The notes under the pieces are model-generated. The model did not search any database, was not told where the DNA came from, and was given only the letters and a program-made list of their open reading frames with translations. A stretch of DNA of 64,000 bases from DATDIC01 sp963777625 (GTDB lineage Bacteria > Pseudomonadota > Alphaproteobacteria > Acetobacterales > Acetobacteraceae), in NCBI GenBank assembly GCA_963777625.1, contig CAVZRO010000017.1:216707-280706 (forward strand), given 5' to 3'. Of the stretch, positions 21,312 to 34,083 are shown in pieces. The translations under genes were made by a program, and so were the position numbers. Position 1 is the first letter of the stretch. Each line of letters begins with the position of its first letter.

Positions 21312-21424
21312 GAACCGGCCCGACCACGAATCGAAGCCGCGGACGATACTGACGCGGTCGCACGATGCAAGGTCTGCCGCGCCGGTCGGTGAAGCAAGAT
21401 AAGGCACGGGGCTCTGCCCAACCC

Positions 21425-21609
21425 GAGGGCCCCGCCCTCTGGACTCCGCCAAGGGCTCGCCCTTGGAACCCGCTACTTGGGTTGGGTGTGGGGGATGGGT
21501 GCCAACGGTCTGTTGGTGACACACCGTAGGCACCCATCCCCCACACCCAACCCAAACGGATGGATTGCAAAGGCACAGCCTTTGCCGGGGTCCAGGGGCG
21601 GAGCCCTGG
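21425..21609. repeat. Composite hairpin array B between xth and glgE
   Basis: The same design as array A: GAGGGC/GCCCTC (21425-21439), CCAAGGGC/GCCCTTGG (21449-21466), then a perfect 27-bp inverted repeat (arms 21477-21503 and 21529-21555, 25-base loop with its own ACGGT/ACCGT stem), then CAAAGGC/GCCTTTG (21568-21584) and CCAGGG/CCCTGG (about 21592-21609). The spacer word GCCCTTGGAACCC is shared with array A; the core is not. Confidence 0.85.
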
Positions 21610-21789
21610 CGGGTTCGGGCAGCGCCCCGCGCTTACCTTGGCCTCACCCGATCGCCCGGCGGAACCGGGCGCGCCCACCCAACGTTTCGCCCCAATAGTC
21701 CGGGCGCCGCAAAACGTGAGCCCTGTCCGGCACCATACGCCTCCAGTTTAATCCCGCTGGAGCACAGGCAACAGGAACTGGCGGAGGCG

Positions 21790-24700
21790 ATGGCGCCGAA
21801 AATCTACCATATCCACCCGCTGGTTGCGGGTCCGCTGGACGAATGGGGACGCCACCTGGCGCGCTGCCGCGCCATGGGATTCGACACGGTCGATTCCGCC
21901 CCCCTTTTCGCCCCCGGCGCCGCCGGCGACATATTCCTCACCGGCGACCACGAGCGGCTGCACCCCGCCCTCGGCTGGGACGGACCGGCCGACGCGGGAA
22001 TCGCCCGCCTGGCCGATGCCTGTGCCCGCCAGGGCTTGCGACTGATCCTTGACCTGGTGGCTGACCGCGTGGCGACCGACGCTGCCATTCGGGCCCAGCA
22101 GCCGGACTGGTTCATGGCCGACGAGCCGGGTTCGGAAGCACCCGACCCGCGCCGCAAACCGCCCGCGCGGGACACTGCGGAGGCGCGCTTCGACCAGCCG
22201 GACCCATCCCGCCGCCTCGGCGACTGGTGGGGCGAGCGGCTGGCACGCCTGGCGCACGCCGGCGCCGGCGGGTTCCGCTGCCTGAACCCGCATCACGTCC
22301 CGCCGTCCATATGGCGGCAGATCATCTCCATGACGCGCGACGCGTCTCCCGCCACCCTGTTCATCGCCTGGACGCCCGGCGTGCCCCGCGAGTCGATCAG
22401 CCAACTGGCCGGTGTCGGCTTCGACTGCGTCGCCTCCTCGTTGGGCTGGTGGGACGCGCGGGCAAGCTGGCTGATCGAGGAAGCGGCGCTGCTGCGCCAG
22501 GTCGCGCCTTCCATCGCCTCGCCCGAGCCCGGCTTCACCGACCGGCTGGCGTCCCGCCTGGACCCGCAGATCGATCTCCGCATCGCCTATCGCCGCGCGC
22601 TGCGGCTGGCCGCCGCGACCGCAAGCGGCCTGTTCGTCCCGATGGGCTTTGAATACGCCACCCGCCGCCGTTTCGACCCGGCGCGCGCGGCGCCGCAGGA
22701 TTTCGAGCAGGCCCGTCAGGAAGCCACGATCGACCTGAGCGCAGACATTCGCCAGGCCACCGAATGGGTCGATCGCATCGCCGAATTGCGGCTGGACGGA
22801 GAGATCCGCGCCCTCGGCGGCCCGGAAGCGAGCGTAACCGCGTTGCTGCGCGCGGACGCGCCGGACGTGCGGCGGGCCGAACGCGCTATCGTGGTGCTGG
22901 CGAACCCCCTGCTCGACCGGCCATCCCCGATCGACATCCCGCTGCAGCAATTGCCGGCGACGGCGGGCGCGGCATTCGGGCGACCGGCGCGCGTCAACGG
23001 AGAGCTGGACCTGCGCTCGCCCCTGGCCCCCGGTGAAGTGCGGCTGGTCCGTTACGATCGTGCCCCGCCGGTCATCCAACCCTGGAGCCGCGGCACCGAA
23101 GGGGCGGTTGAAGCCACCGCCGCGCCTCGCATCGCCATCGAGGCGATCGAACCCGCCGTCGATGACGGCCAGTTCCCCGTCAAGCGCCTCGCCGGCGATC
23201 GCGTGACGGTCAGCGCGGATATTTTTGCCGACGGCCACGAGATGCTCGCCGCGGAACTGCTCTGGCGCGCCGCCGACGAGACGCAATGGCAGCACGTGCC
23301 GATGCGGCTGGTGGCCAACGATCGTTGGGACGCCATGTTCGCGCCCGCACGCGTCGGGCGACACGCGTTCACGATCGAGGCGTGGTGGGACGAATGGGGC
23401 ACGCTGCGCCGCGATCTCGCCCGCAAGCGGGAAGCCGGGCAGGATGTCGGCGTGGAACTGCACGAAGCCCAGGCGCTGCTGCGGCGCATCCGTGCCCGCG
23501 CGCCCGCCACTGTGCGGGACGCGTTGGATGGCGCGATACGCGCGCTGGACAGCGAAGACCCGGAGCAGCGCGCGGCGACGGTGCTGGCCGAGGCGACCGG
23601 CGCGGCGGTAAACGCCTCCGGCTATCGTCCCTTTGCCTCGCGCGCCAGGGAACTGCCGCTCGATGCCGACCGCGCCCAGGGCGGTTTCGCCAGTTGGTAT
23701 GAGTTGTTTCCGCGCTCCGCGACCCGTGATCCCGGACGGCATGGCACGTTCGAGGATGTGATCGCCGACCTGCCGCGCATCCGTGCGATGGGATTCGACG
23801 TGCTGTATTTCCCGCCCATCCATCCGATCGGACACACCAACCGCAAGGGCCGCAACAACAGCCTCCACGCGCAGCCGGATGACGTCGGCAGCCCCTATGC
23901 GATCGGCAGCGAGGAAGGTGGTCACGACGCCATCCTTCCCGAACTCGGCACGCTGGAGGATTTCCGCCGGCTGATCGGAGCGGCGCTGGCGCACGGGCTG
24001 GAGATCGCGCTGGATTTCGCCATCCAGTGCTCGCCGGACCATCCGTGGCTGAAGCAACATCCGGAGTGGTTCCGCTGGCGACCGGACGGATCGGTGCGCT
24101 ACGCGGAGAACCCGCCGAAGAAATACGAAGACATCGTCAACGTCGATTTCTACACGCCGGCCGCCATTCCGGACCTTTGGCTCGCGTTGCGCGACGTGGT
24201 GCTGTTCTGGGCCGAACAGGGCATCCGCATTTTCCGCGTCGATAATCCGCATACCAAGCCGCTGCCCTTCTGGCACTGGATGATCGCGGATGTCCGTGCG
24301 CGCAACCCGGACCTCATTTTCCTGGCGGAAGCCTTCACGCGGCCGAAGGTGATGTATCGGCTGGCGAAGATCGGCTTCACCCAGTCCTATACCTACTTCA
24401 CCTGGCGCAACACGAAGGCCGAAATCACCGCCTATCTGACAGAACTGAACGCCGCACCGGTGCGTGATTTCTTCCGCCCGAACTTCTTCGTCAACACGCC
24501 GGACATCAACCCGGTGTTCCTGCAAACCGCCGGCCGTGCGGGTTTCCTGATCCGTGCCGCCCTGGCCACCACGCTGTCCGGCTTGTGGGGTATGTATTCC
24601 GGCTTCGAGCTGTGCGAGGCGGCGCCGCTGCCGGGACGCGAGGAATATCTGGATTCCGAAAAATACCAGATCCGCGTGCGCGACTGGGGCCAGCCGGGCA

Positions 24701-25065
24701 ACATCGCCGCGGAAATCTCGGCACTGAACCGCGTCCGCTCCGCGAACCCGGCGTTGCAGTCGCATCTGGGCGTGCGATTTTACAATGCGTTCAACGACCA
24801 GATAATTCTGTTCGGCAAAATGGGCACCGGCCACGCGGCCATGATACTGGTCGCCATCAGCTTCGACCCGCATCACGTGCAGGAGGCGGATATTGAAATT
24901 CCTCTGTGGGAATGGGGCCTGTCCGACAACGCTTCGGTCGCGGCGGAAGACCTGATGCGCAATCATCGTTTCACCTGGTCCGGCAAGCGCCAGCGCGTGC
25001 GGCTTGACCCGAACGAGATGCCGTTCTGCATCTGGCGCCTCACCGGCCCGGGAGGCAGCCGATGA
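21790..25065 (+). CDS. glgE: Alpha-1,4-glucan:maltose-1-phosphate maltosyltransferase GlgE with N-terminal pseudo-catalytic duplication
   Basis: A 1091-residue GH13 enzyme that extends alpha-1,4-glucan with maltose-1-phosphate. The C-terminal two thirds (from about 420) is canonical GlgE: VDDGQFPVKRLAGDRVTVSA start, VLYFPPIHPIGHTNRKG, nucleophile D818 in FRVDNPHTKP and acid/base E847 in LIFLAEAFTRP. Residues 1 to about 400 look like a second GH13 barrel: FRCLNPHHVP puts L165 at the nucleophile position and LFIAWTPG puts W194 at the acid/base position, with the identical 29-residue spacing, so that copy should be inactive. ATG 21790 gives MAPKIYHIHP. It overlaps the next gene by 4 bases (ATGA). 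First gene of the glgE-treS/mak-glgB-glgX unit. Confidence 0.93.
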   Translation: MAPKIYHIHPLVAGPLDEWGRHLARCRAMGFDTVDSAPLFAPGAAGDIFLTGDHERLHPALGWDGPADAGIARLADACARQGLRLILDLVADRVATDAAIRAQQPDWFMADEPGSEAPDPRRKPPARDTAEARFDQPDPSRRLGDWWGERLARLAHAGAGGFRCLNPHHVPPSIWRQIISMTRDASPATLFIAWTPGVPRESISQLAGVGFDCVASSLGWWDARASWLIEEAALLRQVAPSIASPEPGFTDRLASRLDPQIDLRIAYRRALRLAAATASGLFVPMGFEYATRRRFDPARAAPQDFEQARQEATIDLSADIRQATEWVDRIAELRLDGEIRALGGPEASVTALLRADAPDVRRAERAIVVLANPLLDRPSPIDIPLQQLPATAGAAFGRPARVNGELDLRSPLAPGEVRLVRYDRAPPVIQPWSRGTEGAVEATAAPRIAIEAIEPAVDDGQFPVKRLAGDRVTVSADIFADGHEMLAAELLWRAADETQWQHVPMRLVANDRWDAMFAPARVGRHAFTIEAWWDEWGTLRRDLARKREAGQDVGVELHEAQALLRRIRARAPATVRDALDGAIRALDSEDPEQRAATVLAEATGAAVNASGYRPFASRARELPLDADRAQGGFASWYELFPRSATRDPGRHGTFEDVIADLPRIRAMGFDVLYFPPIHPIGHTNRKGRNNSLHAQPDDVGSPYAIGSEEGGHDAILPELGTLEDFRRLIGAALAHGLEIALDFAIQCSPDHPWLKQHPEWFRWRPDGSVRYAENPPKKYEDIVNVDFYTPAAIPDLWLALRDVVLFWAEQGIRIFRVDNPHTKPLPFWHWMIADVRARNPDLIFLAEAFTRPKVMYRLAKIGFTQSYTYFTWRNTKAEITAYLTELNAAPVRDFFRPNFFVNTPDINPVFLQTAGRAGFLIRAALATTLSGLWGMYSGFELCEAAPLPGREEYLDSEKYQIRVRDWGQPGNIAAEISALNRVRSANPALQSHLGVRFYNAFNDQIILFGKMGTGHAAMILVAISFDPHHVQEADIEIPLWEWGLSDNASVAAEDLMRNHRFTWSGKRQRVRLDPNEMPFCIWRLTGPGGSR

Positions 25066-28000
25066 ACGCCCCGCTGGAATCCCGCTGGCATCCCCGCTGC
25101 CGCTCGCGCCGTCGCAGCCGGCGGAGGAGGATGGGCTCTGGTACAAGGACGCGGTGATCTACCAGCTTCACCTGAAGTCGTTCTTCGATGCCAACAACGA
25201 CGGCGTGGGTGACTTCGCCGGCCTGTTGGAGAAGCTGGATTACATCGTGTCGCTGGGCGTCAGCGCGATCTGGCTGCTGCCGTTCTATCCCTCGCCGCGG
25301 CGCGACGATGGCTACGACATTTCCGACTACCGCGGCGTCCACCCGGATTACGGGCAGCTTCCGGACGCGCAGGCGCTTCATCGCCGCGGCGCATGAGCGT
25401 GGCCTGAAAGTCATCACCGAGCTGGTGGTGAACCATACCTCCGACCAGCACCCCTGGTTCCAGCGCGCGCGCCGATCAAAGCCGGGCAGCCAGCTCCGTG
25501 ATTTCTATGTCTGGTCCGCGGACGATCACAAATACGCCGCCACCCGCGTCATCTTTATCGACACGCTGCGATCCAACTGGACCTGGGACGAGGTCGCCGG
25601 CGCCTATTACTGGCATCGCTTCTATTCGCATCAGCCGGATCTGAATTTCGACAATCCGCGGGTGCTGCGCGAAGTCCTGTCCGTCATGCGCTACTGGCTC
25701 GCCATGGGCGTCGACGGGCTGCGGCTGGATGCGGTCCCCTACCTCGTGGAACGGGAAGGCACCAACAACGAAAATCTGCCGGAAACCCACGCCGTGCTGA
25801 AGCAGATCCGCGCCGCGGTCGATGCTTCGTTTCCTGACCGCATGCTGCTGGCGGAAGCCAACCAGTGGCCGGAGGACACCAAGGAGTATTTCGGCAACGG
25901 CGACGAATGCCACATGGCATTCCACTTCCCGCTGATGCCGCGCATGTACATGGCCATCGCGCGGGAAGACCGCTTCCCCATTACCGACATCCTGCGCCAG
26001 ACCCCGGACATTCCGCCCACCTGCCAATGGGCCATCTTCCTGCGCAACCACGACGAACTCACGCTGGAAATGGTGACCAACTCCGAGCGCGACTATCTGT
26101 GGGAAACCTATGCCGCCGATCGCCGTGCCCGCCTCAATCTCGGTATTCGCCGCCGCCTCGCCCCGCTGCTGGAACGCGATCGCCGCCGCATCGAGCTGAT
26201 GAACTATCTGCTGCTCACCATGCCCGGCACGCCCGTCATCTATTACGGCGACGAGATCGGCATGGGCGATAATATCCATCTCGGCGACCGCGACGGCGTG
26301 CGCACGCCGATGCAGTGGTCGCCCGACCGCAACGGCGGCTTTTCCCGCGCCGATCCGTCCTCCTTGGTGCTGCCGACGATCATGGACCCGCTCTATGGCT
26401 ACGAAGCGGTGAACGTGGAGGCACAGACCCGCGACCCCCACTCGCTGCTCAACTGGACCCGCCGTGTCCTCGCTGTCCGCCGTCAGCATCGCGCCTTCGG
26501 TCGCGGCGACGTTCCGCCTGCTCTATCCGAAGAACCGCAAAGTGCTGGCCTATCTGCGCGAATACCAGCAGGAAACCTTGCTCTGCGTCGCCAACCTGTC
26601 GCGTACACCGCAGGCGGTCGAGCTGGACATATCCGAGTTTGCCGGCCGCTTCCCGGTGGAGCTGGACGGCGCCTCGGTGTTTCCGCCGATCGGCCAGCTT
26701 ACCTATCTGCTGACACTGCCGCCTTATGGTTTCTACTGGTTCCTTCTCGCCCGGGAGGCCGAGTGGCCCTCCTGGCATACCCCGGCGCCCGAACCCATGC
26801 CCGAATACCAGACCCTTGTCATGCGCCGTTCCCTGGCCGACGCGCTCGTTGCCGGGCGCAACCTGCTGGAACGCGACATCTTGCCGGCCTACATCACCAA
26901 GCGTCGTTGGTTTTCGGCCAAGGATCAGACGCTCAATCAGCTTCATGTGGCACTCATCTCGACCCTGCCGAACGGCGACCGCGACGTGCTGCTGACCGAG
27001 CTCGAAACCGAGCTTGCCGATGGCACCGCGCGTTGGCTGCTGCCGCTCTCGGTCTATTGGGAGGATGAGCCGAATGCCGCCCTGCCGGGGCAGCTCGCGC
27101 TCGCGCGCGTGCGTCGCGGCAGCCGCGTCGGCTTGCTGACCGACGGTTTCACGGTGCCGTCCTTCGTGCATGCCGTGATGGCCGGATTTGCCGAGGCACG
27201 ACGAATCGCCACCGAAGACGGGGAGATCCGCTTCGAACCCACCAACCGGATGGCCGAGATCAGCATCACACCGGACGCCACCATCAACTGGCTCTCGGCG
27301 GAGCAATCCAACAGCTCGCTGATCATCGGCGACGCGGCCATGCTGAAGATCTTCCGCCGCATTATCGGCGGCCCGCACCCCGAAGCGGAAATGGGGCGCC
27401 ACCTCACCGAACTCGGCTATGCCGCCATCCCACCCCTGCTGGGAGAGATGGTCCGTGTCGGCCCCGACGGCACCCGCCATACCTTGGCGGTGGCCGAGGG
27501 TTTCATCCGCAACCAGGGCGACGGCTGGAACTGGACGCTGGACTGGCTCATGCGCGGCCTGTCCGACGTGGACGCGCAGGGCGAGCTGGGTGCCACGCCC
27601 GCCGATCATTTTACCGACTACGAAGCCATCGCCACCCAGCTCGGCCAGCGGCTGGCCGAGATGCATGCGTTGCTGGCGCAACCGACCGACGATCCGGCCT
27701 TCGCGCCGGAGCAGGCCGACGATGCCGCCGCGCGTCGATGGGTCGCGCAAGTCACCCGTCAGCTCCAGACTGCCTTCACCGCCATCGCCGCGCAGGCAAA
27801 CTGGGAGCCGCCGGCATCCGACGCCGCCGTGCAGTTACAGGCGCTGCAAGAACCTCTCCTGGCCTCGCTGCCGGCGCTGGCACGACAGGGGCTCGGCACG
27901 CAACTGACGCGCGTGCACGGCGACTTGCATCTCGGACAAACTCTCGTCGCCAGCGGCGAAATCTACCTGATCGACTTTGAAGGCGAGCCCGCGCGCACCC

Positions 28001-28369
28001 TGGAGGAACGTCGGGCAAAGGCCAGCCCGTTCAAGGATATTGCCGGCGTCCTGCGCTCGTTCGACTACGCCGCCGCGGTGGTGCAGCGAAAAAGCCGCGA
28101 GAGTCACGCCCATCTGCCGGACGCGCATCGCGACGCCTTCCTGGCGGCGTTCATCGAGCATGCAAGCAAGGCGTTCCTGACCGGCTATCGCGCCGTTGCC
28201 GGACCCACCTTCGAATCGGCCAGCGGACTGCTCGACCTGTTCCTCATCGAGAAGGCGGCCTACGAAGTGGTCTATGAAGCAGCCAACCGCCCAACCTGGC
28301 TCGACGTCCCGCTGCACGGCCTGGCGCGGCTGGCAGCACGCGTGAGCGGCGAGACGAAGCAGGCCGCCG

Positions 28370-28377
<8 letters not shown>
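25062..28377 (+). CDS. treS: Trehalose synthase - maltokinase fusion TreS/Mak (three frame breaks)
   Basis: About 1104 residues after correction. The TreS part (GLWYKDAVIYQLHLKSFFDA, AIWLLPFYPSPRRDDGYDI, nucleophile in VDGLRLDAVPYL, Glu in LLAEANQWPED) interconverts trehalose and maltose. The Mak part begins near VMRRSLADALVAGRNLLERD and has kinase motifs VHGDLHLGQTL and LIDFEGEP; it phosphorylates maltose to maltose-1-phosphate, the GlgE donor. The frame breaks at 25081-25083 (one C missing), near 25365-25371 (one extra base) and near 26507 (one extra G). ATG 25062 overlaps the glgE stop, and no other in-frame start exists, supporting the first correction. The stop overlaps the glgB start by 8 bases. 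Confidence 0.9.
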
Positions 28378-30583
<2,206 letters not shown>

Positions 30584-30589
30584 CGGGGG

Positions 30590-33103
30590 GTGCGCGGCTT
30601 TCCGGACGCGCTGCTGCCCGGGCGCCCTTACCCGCTCGGCGCCACCTGGGACGGGCTTGGGGTCAATTTCGCCGTGTTCTCGGCGCATGCCGAACGGGTC
30701 GATCTGTGCCTGTTCGACCCCGCCGGGCATCGCCAGCTCGCCCGCCTGGTAATGCCGGAATTCACCGATCAGATCTGGCACGGCTATCTGCCGGATGCCG
30801 GCCCCGGCACGGTGTACGGTTACCGCGCTGTCGGTCCCTACCGCCCCGCCGAAGGTCATCGTTTCAATCCGCACAAATTGCTGCTCGACCCCTATGCGCG
30901 CTCACTCGTGCGCGCCATCGAATGGTCGGACGCACTGCTCGGCTACCGCGCGAAGTCGCCGCGCACCGACCTGTCATTCGACCGGCGAGACAGCGCGCCG
31001 TTCATGGTGAAAGCCAGCGTCACCGACGACTCTTTTGCCTGGGGCGACGATCGGCCGCCCGCCGTGCCCTGGGCCGACACCGTGATCTACGAGGCGCATG
31101 TAAAAGGTCTGACGGTGCTGTGCCGGGACATCCCACCGCCGATCCGCGGCAGCTTCGCCGCGCTCGGACACAAGGCAATGATCGAGCGTCTGCAACGCCT
31201 CGGCATCACCGCGGTCGAGCTTCTGCCGGTGCACGCATTCGCGCAGGACCAGTTCCTGCAACAGCAAGGATTGCGCAATTACTGGGGATACAACACGCTC
31301 GGCTTCTTCGCCCCCGAACCGACCTACCTGGCGGACGGGTCCGCCCATGAAATACGCGCCGCCATCCGCCGCCTGCACGCGGCCGGGATCGAGGTGATCC
31401 TCGACGTCGTCTATAACCATACCGCCGAAGGCGGCGAGGACGGACCGACCCTGTCCTTCCGTGGCCTGGACAATCTCAGCTACTACCGGCTCGCCCACGA
31501 GCATCCGCGCCACTCCGTCAACGACACCGGCTGCGGCAACACGCTCAATCTCTCACATCCGCGCGTTTTGCAGATGGTGCTGGACTCGCTGCGTTACTGG
31601 GTCACCTCGTTTCATGTGGACGGGTTTCGCTTCGACCTGTCGGCCACCCTGGGGCGGGAGGCACATGGCTTCGATCCCGGCGCGGGGTTCTTCGATGCCA
31701 TCAACCAGGACCCGGTGCTGTCGTCGGTGAAGCTGATCGCGGAACCCTGGGATGTCGGTCCCGGCGGATACCAGCTCGGCCGCCACCCGCCCGGATGGGC
31801 CGAATGGAACGATCGGTTCCGCGACGGCGTGCGCCGCTACTGGCGCGGCGATCCCGGTCAGCGGCCGGATTTCGCGGCGCGGCTGGCCGGCTCCGCCGAT
31901 CTGTTCGCGCGCGAGGGCCGCCGCCCGTGGGCGAGCATCAATTTCGCCACCTGCCATGACGGTTTCACGCTGGCCGATCTGGTCAGTTACGAACACAAGC
32001 ACAACGATGCCAACGGCGAAGCCAACCGCGACGGCTCATCCGCCAACTGTTCGGCCAACTGGGGCGTGGAAGGTCCGACCGACGATCCGGTTATCCGTGT
32101 CACGCGCGACCGCGTGCGGCGCGCCATGCTGGCAACCGTGTTCCTGTCCGAAGGCACCCCCATGCTGCTTGCCGGTGACGAGTTCGGGCGGACGCAGCAG
32201 GGCAACAACAACGCCTATTGCCAGGACAGCGAGATATCGTGGCTCGACTGGCAACAGGCGGACCAGCCAGAGAACCGTGCCTTCACCAATTTCACCGCCC
32301 GGCTGATCGCCTTGCGCCGCGCCCACCGCGCCCTGCGCAGCCCGCGCTTTCTCTACGGCCGGCACGAGCTTGTACCGGGCGTGCTGGACATCGCCTGGTT
32401 CGACGAACGCGGCGCGCCGATCCCCGCCGAGGCCTGGAACGACCCGGCCGAGCGCACCTTGGTGCTCCGCCGCGCGCTGCGCCTGCCGGACGGCCGCACG
32501 CCGATGCTTACCTTGCTGATGAACCCGACCGAAGAAGATCGCGTTTTCGCGCTCCCGCTGCCGCACTTGCCCATGCGCCTGCTGCTCGACACCGCCGCGC
32601 CAGACCAGCCTGAGCAGGAGCTGGACCTCGCCACGGAGTTCCCGGTCTCCGCCCACGACGCCGTGTTGCTCGCCGCCGAAGCCCCGAGCGCCCCTCGTCA
32701 TGACCGGCCCCCTCGTCATGACCGGGCTTGTCCGGCTTGTCCCGGTCATCCACGTCCCCCTCCCTCACCCACCAGCGCCACACCAACCACCTCGCTGCCG
32801 CCCCCGACCGCCCCCAAACCTCCGCCACGACCCGGAAGCCCCCGTCGCGCCCAGAAACCCCCGTCATCACCGCCCCCCGTCATGACCGGCCCCCCCGTCA
32901 TGACCGGCCCCCTCGTCATGACCGGGCTTGTCCGGCTTGTCCCGGTCATCCACGTCTCCCTCCCTCACCCACCAGCGCCACACCAACCACCCCGCTGCGG
33001 CCCCCGACCGCCCCCAAACCTCCGCCACGACCCGGAAGCCCCCGTCGCGACCAGAAACCCACGTCATCACCGCCCCCCGTCATCACCGGCCCCCCCGTCA
33101 TGA
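30590..33103 (+). CDS. glgX: Glycogen debranching enzyme GlgX, 3' end running into tandem repeats
   Basis: A GH13 isoamylase-type debranching enzyme. CBM48 start (GRPYPLGATWDGLGVNFAVF), YEAHVKGLTVLCRDIPPPIR, ELLPVHAFAQDQFL, NYWGYNTLGFFAPEPTY, nucleophile D349 in VDGFRFDLSATLGRE, acid/base E385 in LIAEPWDVGPGGYQLG and FATCHDGFTLADLVSY are all present. GTG 30590 lies 6 bases after the glgB stop. The normal enzyme should end near residue 702 (VSAHDAVLLAAEAP); beyond that the frame reads 135 Pro/Arg-rich residues encoded by the 200-base tandem repeat and stops at 33103. The tail is either a genuine low-complexity extension or the result of a lost stop. Confidence 0.93.
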   Translation: MRGFPDALLPGRPYPLGATWDGLGVNFAVFSAHAERVDLCLFDPAGHRQLARLVMPEFTDQIWHGYLPDAGPGTVYGYRAVGPYRPAEGHRFNPHKLLLDPYARSLVRAIEWSDALLGYRAKSPRTDLSFDRRDSAPFMVKASVTDDSFAWGDDRPPAVPWADTVIYEAHVKGLTVLCRDIPPPIRGSFAALGHKAMIERLQRLGITAVELLPVHAFAQDQFLQQQGLRNYWGYNTLGFFAPEPTYLADGSAHEIRAAIRRLHAAGIEVILDVVYNHTAEGGEDGPTLSFRGLDNLSYYRLAHEHPRHSVNDTGCGNTLNLSHPRVLQMVLDSLRYWVTSFHVDGFRFDLSATLGREAHGFDPGAGFFDAINQDPVLSSVKLIAEPWDVGPGGYQLGRHPPGWAEWNDRFRDGVRRYWRGDPGQRPDFAARLAGSADLFAREGRRPWASINFATCHDGFTLADLVSYEHKHNDANGEANRDGSSANCSANWGVEGPTDDPVIRVTRDRVRRAMLATVFLSEGTPMLLAGDEFGRTQQGNNNAYCQDSEISWLDWQQADQPENRAFTNFTARLIALRRAHRALRSPRFLYGRHELVPGVLDIAWFDERGAPIPAEAWNDPAERTLVLRRALRLPDGRTPMLTLLMNPTEEDRVFALPLPHLPMRLLLDTAAPDQPEQELDLATEFPVSAHDAVLLAAEAPSAPRHDRPPRHDRACPACPGHPRPPPSPTSATPTTSLPPPTAPKPPPRPGSPRRAQKPPSSPPPVMTGPPVMTGPLVMTGLVRLVPVIHVSLPHPPAPHQPPRCGPRPPPNLRHDPEAPVATRNPRHHRPPSSPAPPS

Positions 33104-33180
33104 CCGGCCCCCTCGTCATGACCGGGCTTGTCCCGGTCACCCACGTCCCCTCCCCCACACACCAGCGCCACACCAACCAC
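32694..33180. repeat. 200-bp tandem repeat, about 2.5 copies
   Basis: The landmark ACCGGGCTTG recurs at 32721, 32921 and 33121, an exact 200-base period. Each unit contains several CGTCATGACCGGCCC palindromic words and a GC-rich spacer with CACCAGCGCCACACCAACCA. The third unit is truncated. The units are related to the GTCATGGCCGGGC REP family elsewhere in the window. Confidence 0.9.
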
Positions 33181-33209
33181 CCCCCACCGCGATGTCGCGC
33201 GGGAGCGGC

Positions 33210-34079
33210 CTATTTGATCCGGTCGCCCAGCGTAACGACGGCGCGGGCCAGCACGTCGGTGCCGAACTGCCGGATCAGATAGGCGCCGAGGATCGTCGTC
33301 TTGGCGGTCCGCTCGATTGTCATGTCGCTGTCGAGCTGGGCGATCTGGTCGCCAAGCTGCTTGCGCTGGTCGTCGGGGAAGCCTTCCACCAGCGTCATGC
33401 ACAACGTCGGTAACGTGGTCTTCGCCTTCTGGAAATCGATGCCACCCATGATCGGTGCGACATCGTCGGCCCGCCTGGTTGCCTGTCCGCGATTGATCAG
33501 CAGGTCGGAGGCATCGAGCAGCGATTTCAGCAGCGTCGACGGACCGATGCCGACATCCGTCCCACCGATGCGGGCGGTGAACAGCGACGTGCGGAAGAAC
33601 GCGATCGCGCCGAAGCCGGCAAGCAGCACTTCGTATAGCGCGCGATGCGCGTGACCCCCGAACACGTCGAGCAGCTTGACCAGCGCAAGCGCGGCGATGC
33701 CGGCGGTGATGTTGACAACGATGTAGAGAGCGGTCGCCTGCGCCGCGAGCAGGCGACGCGGGTCGTCGCGATAGCGCGATACCAGCTCCCCGTAGCCGAC
33801 GGCACCGGCCATCAGTCCCACGATCAGCAATTGCGCGACATTCAGTCGCGTAACCTGCCAGCGCAGCACATAGAAGCACGCCGCGCCGAGGAACAGAATG
33901 GAGAACGTCGCGATCGCCGCGGTACGCAGCATGTGCTGCAGGTTTTGTCGCGCGATCGCAGCATTGCCAGGTGCGGAACGATAGCTGGTCACGAAGCACC
34001 CCAGCCAGAAGGCAAGCGCCGCGGCCAGAAGAATCAGCAGGGCGATGCCGACGATCACAATGGCGGCGACCGTCGGCAA
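33210..34079 (-). CDS. Hypothetical membrane protein, about 4-5 helices
   Basis: A 289-residue protein I cannot assign. It has an N-terminal membrane segment (AAIVIVGIALLILLAAALAF), further hydrophobic segments around residues 52-70 and 80-95, 112-138 and 150-165, then a soluble C-terminal half with GTDVGIGPSTLLKSLLDASD and a charged end. The only start giving the first membrane helix is TTG 34079, 4 bases after the stop of the upstream gene; a downstream ATG at about residue 50 is the alternative. The two genes form a likely operon. Confidence 0.6.
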   Translation of the reverse strand: MPTVAAIVIVGIALLILLAAALAFWLGCFVTSYRSAPGNAAIARQNLQHMLRTAAIATFSILFLGAACFYVLRWQVTRLNVAQLLIVGLMAGAVGYGELVSRYRDDPRRLLAAQATALYIVVNITAGIAALALVKLLDVFGGHAHRALYEVLLAGFGAIAFFRTSLFTARIGGTDVGIGPSTLLKSLLDASDLLINRGQATRRADDVAPIMGGIDFQKAKTTLPTLCMTLVEGFPDDQRKQLGDQIAQLDSDMTIERTAKTTILGAYLIRQFGTDVLARAVVTLGDRIK

Positions 34080-34083
34080 CGGG

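Noticed and set aside
21748..25146. Minus-strand open frame of 1132 codons opposite glgE
   Set aside because: Antisense shadow of glgE, with no recognisable domain in its product.
32694..33200. Considered as a CRISPR array
   Set aside because: Unit length is 200 bases, with no constant short repeat plus variable spacers, and no cas genes nearby.
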